Below the pieces are notes generated by a model that saw nothing but the letters and a program-made list of their open reading frames with translations, was not told the DNA's origin and did no database searches. This document shows positions 62,481 through 64,000 of a stretch of DNA of 64,000 bases, piece by piece. A program made the position numbers and the translations under genes. Source of the DNA: Prorocentrum cordatum (taxonomy: Eukaryota; Sar; Dinophyceae; Prorocentrales; Prorocentraceae); the NCBI GenBank assembly GCA_963575745.1, contig CAUYUJ010000958.1, positions 77,501-141,500 of the forward strand. The letters run 5' to 3'. Every line of letters starts with the position of its first letter. The stretch's first letter is position 1.

Positions 62481-63395
62481 CACCCGTCTCCGAATTGTTG
62501 CTATCTGATTCGTTCTCTCTCCCTCTCTCTCTCTCTCGGTTCTCTCTCTCTCTCTCTTCCTTTTTTTGCTCTCTCTTTCTCTCTCTCTCTCGCCCTGTAT
62601 CCAGATCGCTCTGTATACATATATACATATATTTGTGTAGGTATACAGTTTTTTCTCTCCCTCTCCCCCTCTGCCTCTCTCCCACTCTCTCTCTCTCTTC
62701 CTCTCTGACTCTCTCCTCCCCGTCGGTCATCTCAGAGGCCCCCCATCCTGCTGCCCCTCCTTCGCTTCATCCTTCCTCTTCCTCTCCCGCTCTCCTTCCC
62801 GCCGCTGGCCTCTGAGTTCAGCAGGTACCCGAAAATCGAGGAGGACAACATCAAAGGCGCCTTCCAACGCCGGGCTTGTAGCAATAGAGGGCATTGAGAG
62901 CAGGAGTCGGAGGACCCTCTCTTTCCCCCTCCCCCGAGCTCTCACCTCTCTTCACCTTCTTCCTCCTTCCTCTTTCTTCCATTTTTCTCCTCTTCCCTTT
63001 TCCTCCTCTCCTCCACAGGGGCCCTCTCTTCTCCCCCCCCTTCCTCCTCCCTCTTCTTTCCTCCTCCTCCTCCTCCTCCTCCTCCTTTCTCCCCCCTAAC
63101 CCCTTGCGGGAACGCGCTCCTGGGGGGGGGTGGCGGCGAGGGGGAGCAGGCGCGGGGATGGGACGAGGCGGAGGAGGAGGAGAAGGAGGAGGAGGAAGAG
63201 GAGGATGGTGATGTTGATGGTGATCCTGATGGTGACGGTGATGGTGACGGTGATGGTGACGGTGACGGTGATGGTGATGGTGATGGTGATGATGCTGCTC
63301 ATGGCCATGGCCATGGTCATGGTCATGGTGATGGTGATGGTGGTGCTGGTGATGAGGAGGCGGAGGAGGAGGAGGCGGAGGAGGACAGAAGAGAG
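62481..63395. repeat. Microsatellites: (CT)n, TCC-rich, and GATGGT-type
   Basis: (CT)n/(TCTC)n spans ~62510-62720 with an ATATACATATATACATAT patch at 62618-62636. TCC/TTC-rich DNA spans ~62900-63095. GGA then GGTGAT/GGTGAC repeats run from ~63160 to 63350 and (GGA/GGC)n to 63395. No gene. Confidence 0.85.
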
Positions 63396-63469
63396 GATCT
63401 AGTGGCCTTTGGGCCTTCCCGCCACCGTGCCTCGGTCGCGAACCAGATGCCTCTTGGATGTATCAACGG

Positions 63470-64000
63470 GTCTCTTAGGGTGCCCCTCGGAAGCCTCCTC
63501 GAGGGCTCTTGGTGGCGCCTCTTGGGGGCCTCTTGGGGGCCTCTTGGGGGCCTCTTGCGGCCTCGTGGGGGCCTCTTTGGGGCCTCTTTGGGGCCTTTTT
63601 GGGGGCCTCTTCGGGCCCTGTTGACGGTCTCGGAGGTCATCTTGGAGTGGAGGACTCGAAATGCCACTTCTTTTCCTCTTGGGGCCCTCTTGGGGCCTGT
63701 TTGGGGTCTCTTGGGCCGTCTGGGACCGTCGGAATCCCGAAACGGCGAGAACGCCAAGACCTTTCACAACCCTACGGGGCATCACTGATTTTTGCCTCGT
63801 GACGCCGTTTTGGGGGCCTCTTTGCCTGTCTTGATTCCAGCGTCTGCGCCTTGGAGCGCTTTTGGACCGTCGGTACCCTTTATTGTACCGTCATGGGGGC
63901 GCCTCGGGACCTTGGCCCGTCTTGGGGCCTTCTGGCCTCCAGAAACGTTTAGCGAGGCACCCCAGAAAGCACGCGGACGCCACAGGAGCGCTTCGAACGA
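63470..64000 (+). repeat. GGCCTCTTGG satellite, forward orientation, running out of the window
   Basis: GGGGGCCTCTTGGGGGCCTC words at 63520-63600, and a spacer at ~63725-63810 (GTCGGAATCCCGAAACGGCGAGAACGCC) of the same type as at 4285. It degenerates after ~63900. Confidence 0.7.

Overview
This is nuclear DNA from a dinoflagellate. The sequence is very GC-rich, with few intact genes and much repetitive DNA. Relics of the dinoflagellate spliced leader (core CCATTTTGGCTCAAG) occur at 13228-13248, 29214-29232 and 55198-55213, with weaker traces at 33092-33112 and 58484-58499. Several retroelement types known from dinoflagellates can be read from their protein motifs. I cannot name the species.

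Layout. 1-1425: a 1.2-kb segment bounded by ~240-bp inverted arms. 2.0-4.6 kb: a degenerate satellite rich in GGCCGTCTTGG words, which returns at 9.6-12.4, 43.6-44.7, 45.8, 50.8-51.5 and 63.5-63.9 kb in both orientations. 6.6-9.35 kb: the only convincing host gene, a secreted or surface protein with Pro-Thr repeats, two tandem SUEL-type lectin domains and a C-terminal VWD-like domain. 13173-29427: a complete but frameshifted Ty1/copia-type LTR retrotransposon (+). 33.1-40.4 kb: a decayed DIRS-like tyrosine-recombinase retroelement (gag-like, methyltransferase-like, RT, RNase H, recombinase) with a structured ~58-bp satellite in its middle. 40.6-53 kb: mostly simple repeats, including 1.3 kb of GAT-type microsatellite, with no recognisable gene. 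53.4-61.6 kb: a second copia-type element on the minus strand, split by a block that carries another recombinase relic and a spliced-leader-bearing direct repeat. 61.7-64 kb: repeats.

The 16-kb copia element is the most interesting object. Gag, protease, integrase, RT and RNase H are accompanied by a Tpt1/KptA-type RNA 2'-phosphotransferase-like domain, a RING-H2 finger and a methyltransferase-like domain. Its LTRs contain the spliced-leader sequence. More than thirty copies of a 15-nt hairpin motif (GCNNG, GNRA-type loop, complementary CNNGC, then C) are scattered through coding and non-coding parts. The two variable stem positions covary in nine different combinations. I saw none of these exact hairpins elsewhere in the window. 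All coding calls come from reading translated motifs by eye; no database search was run.
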